Assembly: GCF_019977735.1 (NCBI RefSeq)
Contig: NZ_AP025018.1
Location: 1,860,001-1,924,000, forward strand
Reading direction: 5' to 3'
Origin: Calothrix sp. PCC 7716
GTDB lineage: Bacteria > Cyanobacteriota > Cyanobacteriia > Cyanobacteriales > Nostocaceae
Length of the DNA: 64,000 bases
The stretch's first letter is position 1. Each line of letters starts with the position of its first letter. Made by a program: the position numbers and the translations under genes. Positions 61,219 to 64,000 of this stretch are shown piece after piece. A model generated the notes under the pieces. The model did no database searches. It was not told the DNA's origin and saw nothing but the letters and a program-made list of their open reading frames with translations.

Positions 61219-62550
61219 ATGTCTACCGAAGCCAGTACCCATATTCTTCTAGAAGAACCATCTGAAGATTTAATCGTTAGCGAACCCTGGTCTATCGACA
61301 ATTATGCTGATGGTTTAATGGATGAACTTTTTGCTGATATTGACCATATTCTTGATGGTAAAAGCGGTATTCCTATACATACCATCGAACCAGAATATGT
61401 TCGTCTGCAAACAATCAAGGTGCCGCCTGTCGTAATTAATCGAACTGAGCAGGTGACTGTTAATAATCAGCAGCTGAGTAAAGTTCGCACTCGAAAGACC
61501 ACTCAAAACGCTGTTCCTAAAACTGCTATTAAACATCGCAAACCTCGACGCTGGTTGAATAAAATATTTTCCTTAGCTGCAACTGTTGGTGTAGCAGCTG
61601 TGGCGATGGTTTGTATAAATAATTCTGGTTTGTTAAATCGTTTAGTGTCGCGTTCGTTCCAACAGTCGTTAATGGCGCCAAATGAAACGGCAATGGAGGA
61701 AATCGATCAAGTCGCGGACGTGCAAACTGATTTAGTAAATTACATGCTCGGCGCCTTAGCTGCAATAGACCGACAAGATATTAAACTTTCAAATCAGTCT
61801 ACCAAATCTGCATATATGGCTGTTGCAAATCCTCAACCAATTGCAATGGCTGGTACTCCCGCAGGACAACTGCCTCCTCCAATGGCAGCAAATAATATTG
61901 CTCCTACTAATGGTCGTTCAACTACAGTTGTAGAACGTATCTATATTCCTGTATATCAGGCGCCTTTGCCAATGCGTTATACACCACCGCAAATTCCGGG
62001 TGTTCAAGGCTTATTACCACCAGTACCAACACAACCACAGTCGCAAGCACGTGCATTACCTCAAGCTCCATCAGTAAAAACCGCGCTAAATAATGTTGGT
62101 AAAAAACTTAATAACGCTACTAAACCTTTGAATGTGTTTGCTGCGGTACGTCCTGCACTCAAACCGCTAACCATCGCGCGTACACCAATTAATATCAATC
62201 CACCAAAAGCACCGAGTGTAAATCTTTCAGCATTCCGTGCAATTCCACCGCAACTCCCAACCGCAAAACCAAAAGCACAAACCAATACAGAAACAGTTAG
62301 ACCAGCACAACCACAACCATTAGAAGTTGCTGTTGCTCCTACTAATCCTATTTCTCACACACTTGAAGGATTACTCGAACTTGGTGATAAATCTGCGGCT
62401 TTATTTAAAGTCAATGGCGTTACTCGCAGAATAGAAATTGGCGAAGCTATTGGTGCCAGTGGATGGACTTTAGTTGAAGTTGAAGGAGGTGAAGCTGTAA
62501 TTCGTCGCAATGGTGAAGTTCGCTCGATTTATGCTGGGCAAAACTTTTAA
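61219..62550 (+). CDS. membrane-anchored Pro-rich protein with GspC/PilP-like C-terminal domain
   Basis: This 443-residue protein has one membrane helix at about residues 115-137 (KIFSLAATVGVAAVAMVCIN), a Pro/Gln-rich stretch (PQIPGVQGLLPPVPTQPQSQ) and a folded C-terminal domain at about 380-443: LEGLLELGDKSAALFKVNGV, IGEAIGASGWTLVEVEGGEA and VIRRNGEVRSIYAGQNF. The last domain matches the beta-rich PDZ-less homology region of GspC/PilP proteins that connect inner membrane to secretin. No pilus or secretion genes are in this window, so a role in a type II-like or pilus machine is inferred. Confidence 0.65.
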   Translation: MSTEASTHILLEEPSEDLIVSEPWSIDNYADGLMDELFADIDHILDGKSGIPIHTIEPEYVRLQTIKVPPVVINRTEQVTVNNQQLSKVRTRKTTQNAVPKTAIKHRKPRRWLNKIFSLAATVGVAAVAMVCINNSGLLNRLVSRSFQQSLMAPNETAMEEIDQVADVQTDLVNYMLGALAAIDRQDIKLSNQSTKSAYMAVANPQPIAMAGTPAGQLPPPMAANNIAPTNGRSTTVVERIYIPVYQAPLPMRYTPPQIPGVQGLLPPVPTQPQSQARALPQAPSVKTALNNVGKKLNNATKPLNVFAAVRPALKPLTIARTPININPPKAPSVNLSAFRAIPPQLPTAKPKAQTNTETVRPAQPQPLEVAVAPTNPISHTLEGLLELGDKSAALFKVNGVTRRIEIGEAIGASGWTLVEVEGGEAVIRRNGEVRSIYAGQNF

Positions 62551-62597
62551 TTAGTTTGGTTTATTTGAGAATCAAAATGCAATTTAATATAATAGAT

Positions 62598-62716
62598 CCT
62601 CCCAACCCCCCTTATTAAGGGGGGGTAAGAATCTATGTTATTCTTCCCTCTTGTTAAGGGGGGGGGTAAGAATCTATGTTATTTTCCCCCTTTATTAAGG
62701 GGGGGTTGGGGGGGAT
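62598..62716. repeat. CCCCCCAACCCCCC-type inverted-repeat element
   Basis: GATCCTCCCAACCCCCCTTA and the inverse GGGGGGTTGGGGGGGATTAA bracket two copies of a GGTAAGAATCTATGTTATT stretch. Same design as at 19483 and 35008. The remaining 62717-63063 is AT-rich, with no gene. Confidence 0.8.
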
Positions 62717-63063
62717 TAAAATTTTCTACTTTACGCCTGTGATTTGCAGGCTTTTTTGTTTGGTGCTAAACAATATTATTCGATTAAATTAAATATGGGT
62801 GTAGGGGTTTGACACCTCACTGCTTAGAACGAGCGAAATACTTTATGTATTTATGCTGAAGTCAAGAAATATTAGATTTAGTTAATATTATGTTACTCGA
62901 TTATTTATACATTGCATTTGGCATTAGATTAAGTGTTGATATTGCTTGACGCATTCTATATTTAATTGACTAATTAATAGTTCAAGTATAAATACTGTTA
63001 AACCTCACCCCAACCCCTTTTTTTACAGAAGAGGGGAATATATTCACATGTCAAAAGTATTGT

Positions 63064-64000
63064 ATGAAGTCATCTAATAAAACATTAATGTTCAAGCAAG
63101 AAATATTGCTTCACCGCATTGCTAACCGTGTACGGCAATCTTTGGAGTTGAAAGAGATTTTGAGCGCAATGACTGCGGAGGTGCGTGCGTATCTAGATAC
63201 AGACCGCGTAAAAATTTATCAGTTTAATTCAGATGGCAGTGGGGTGGTAATTGCAGAATCCAGAGCCGAAAATCGATTACCTTCTTTAATGGGGTTACAT
63301 TTTCCTGCGGATGACATACCTTTATATGCGCGTGAATTGTTTGTACGGGCACGGCAACGCACTGTTGTTGATTTAACATCGCATGAAATTGGTATTAGTC
63401 CTTTGAGTAACCCAAATGGAGAGGTCAACCCAGACCAAGATATTCGTTATCGTCCTGTTGACCCTTGCCACGTTGAATATTTAACGGTAATGGGGGTGAA
63501 ATCATCTATTGTTGTACCAATTGTTTTGGAAAGCGAACAAACAGGTCAATATCAACCTCCTTCATTACCTAAAGTTGCTCAGTTGTGGGGTTTATTGGTA
63601 TCGCATCATTCTGAACCGAGGAAGGTGACAGAAGAAGAACTACAGTTGATTCAAGCAGTAGTTGACCAGGTATGTATCGCGATTTCACATTCTATTTTAT
63701 TAAATCAAGTTCGCGACCAAGCACGCCAAGAAGCTAATATAAATAATTTAACTAAAAATCTTTATACTTCTCCGACTGTTAAATTACAACCTGCACTTGA
63801 AGAAGCAGTAAAAACCTTCGATGCTTCAGGGGGAAGATTATATTTACTTGCTTCGGGTACACAGTCGGTAGAAATTTTTACATGCGGAATTCAGCCAGAT
63901 GTAATAGACACTGAAGAAAACCGAGTCATTGAAGAAAATCGACTTTGGCAAAAGTATTTGTATTCAGTCATAGAAACCGAAGTTGACCAAACGGGGTATA
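63064..64000 (+). CDS. bilin-binding GAF-domain (cyanobacteriochrome-type) sensor, partial
   Basis: The open frame runs from ATG 63064 (alternative ATG 63088) off the window edge. The GAF domain is phytochrome-like: DRVKIYQFNSDGSGVVIAES, LHFPADDIPLYARELFVRAR, and RPVDPCHVEYLTVMGVKSSI with Cys135-His136, the covalent bilin attachment pair. QYQPPSLPKVAQLWGLLVSH and AVVDQVCIAISHSILL close the domain. After it comes the start of another sensory region. It is probably a photoreceptor histidine kinase or related regulator, but the output domain is outside the window. Confidence 0.85.
   Translation, partial: MKSSNKTLMFKQEILLHRIANRVRQSLELKEILSAMTAEVRAYLDTDRVKIYQFNSDGSGVVIAESRAENRLPSLMGLHFPADDIPLYARELFVRARQRTVVDLTSHEIGISPLSNPNGEVNPDQDIRYRPVDPCHVEYLTVMGVKSSIVVPIVLESEQTGQYQPPSLPKVAQLWGLLVSHHSEPRKVTEEELQLIQAVVDQVCIAISHSILLNQVRDQARQEANINNLTKNLYTSPTVKLQPALEEAVKTFDASGGRLYLLASGTQSVEIFTCGIQPDVIDTEENRVIEENRLWQKYLYSVIETEVDQTGY

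Overview
The window reads as chromosomal DNA of a filamentous, probably heterocyst-forming (Nostocales-type) cyanobacterium. The grounds are a 16S rRNA segment of cyanobacterial character, the short HisZ regulatory subunit, CrtW beta-carotene ketolase, a GH57/DUF3536 protein, DUF3352 and TIGR04376 proteins, an AbiE-type toxin-antitoxin pair, a cyanobacteriochrome-type GAF protein, and many families of short dispersed repeats. The palindrome GGCGCC is extremely frequent, while I saw no copy of the usual cyanobacterial HIP1 octamer GCGATCGC. The genus cannot be fixed from what I can see.

Layout. 1-1.4 kb: 5' part of an rRNA operon on the minus strand with leader and promoter. 1.5-5.9 kb: a tight minus-strand run (2Fe-2S ferredoxin, lipoprotein nuclease, IMPase-family phosphatase, J-domain/TPR protein, HisZ, 4Fe-4S ferredoxin). 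5.95-6.4 kb: tRNA-Ser(GGA) followed by a decayed tyrosine integrase, the scar of an old island. 6.6-13.2 kb: EAL phosphodiesterase, a protealysin-type M4 protease with its emfourin inhibitor gene, a cobalamin-binding-type protein and a hybrid histidine kinase. 13.2-29 kb: mostly ordinary genes (membrane glycosyltransferase, GNAT, PutA, DUF3352, rhodanese, HrcA, two tandem membrane paralogues, CrtW, SDR), with one decayed kinase-like gene carrying a HRN instead of HRD loop.

30-40 kb is an accessory, decaying zone: a VIT-domain gene truncated at an in-frame repeat, a Uma2 nuclease, an AAA/WD40 gene broken by a small insert, a TacA/TacT-like toxin-antitoxin pair, a C-terminal scrap of a DUF4351 protein, and a HTH-AAA gene split by an IS4-like element (37079-39016) with 15-bp terminal inverted repeats and a 12-bp target duplication. 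Removing the element and one duplication restores the Walker A reading frame exactly.

40-54 kb returns to housekeeping or envelope genes: CapA, PadR, M3 oligopeptidase, subtilase, Ca2+/H+ exchanger, GH57/DUF3536, and a group of secreted or membrane proteins of unknown function. 54.0-56.1 kb holds an AbiEi/AbiEii pair flanked by two direct 55-bp palindromic repeats, with a 12-bp perfect inverted repeat on its promoter. 56-64 kb has TIGR04376, an M15 peptidase joined to the tail of a truncated ATPase, MnmG, a membrane-anchored Pro-rich protein, and the start of a bilin-binding GAF sensor that runs off the window.

No CRISPR array, biosynthetic cluster or phage was found. I saw no clearly new multi-gene system. 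The strongest leads are the protease/inhibitor pair separated by a predicted terminator, the bounded AbiE cassette, the precise IS interruption, and the GGCGCC over-representation.
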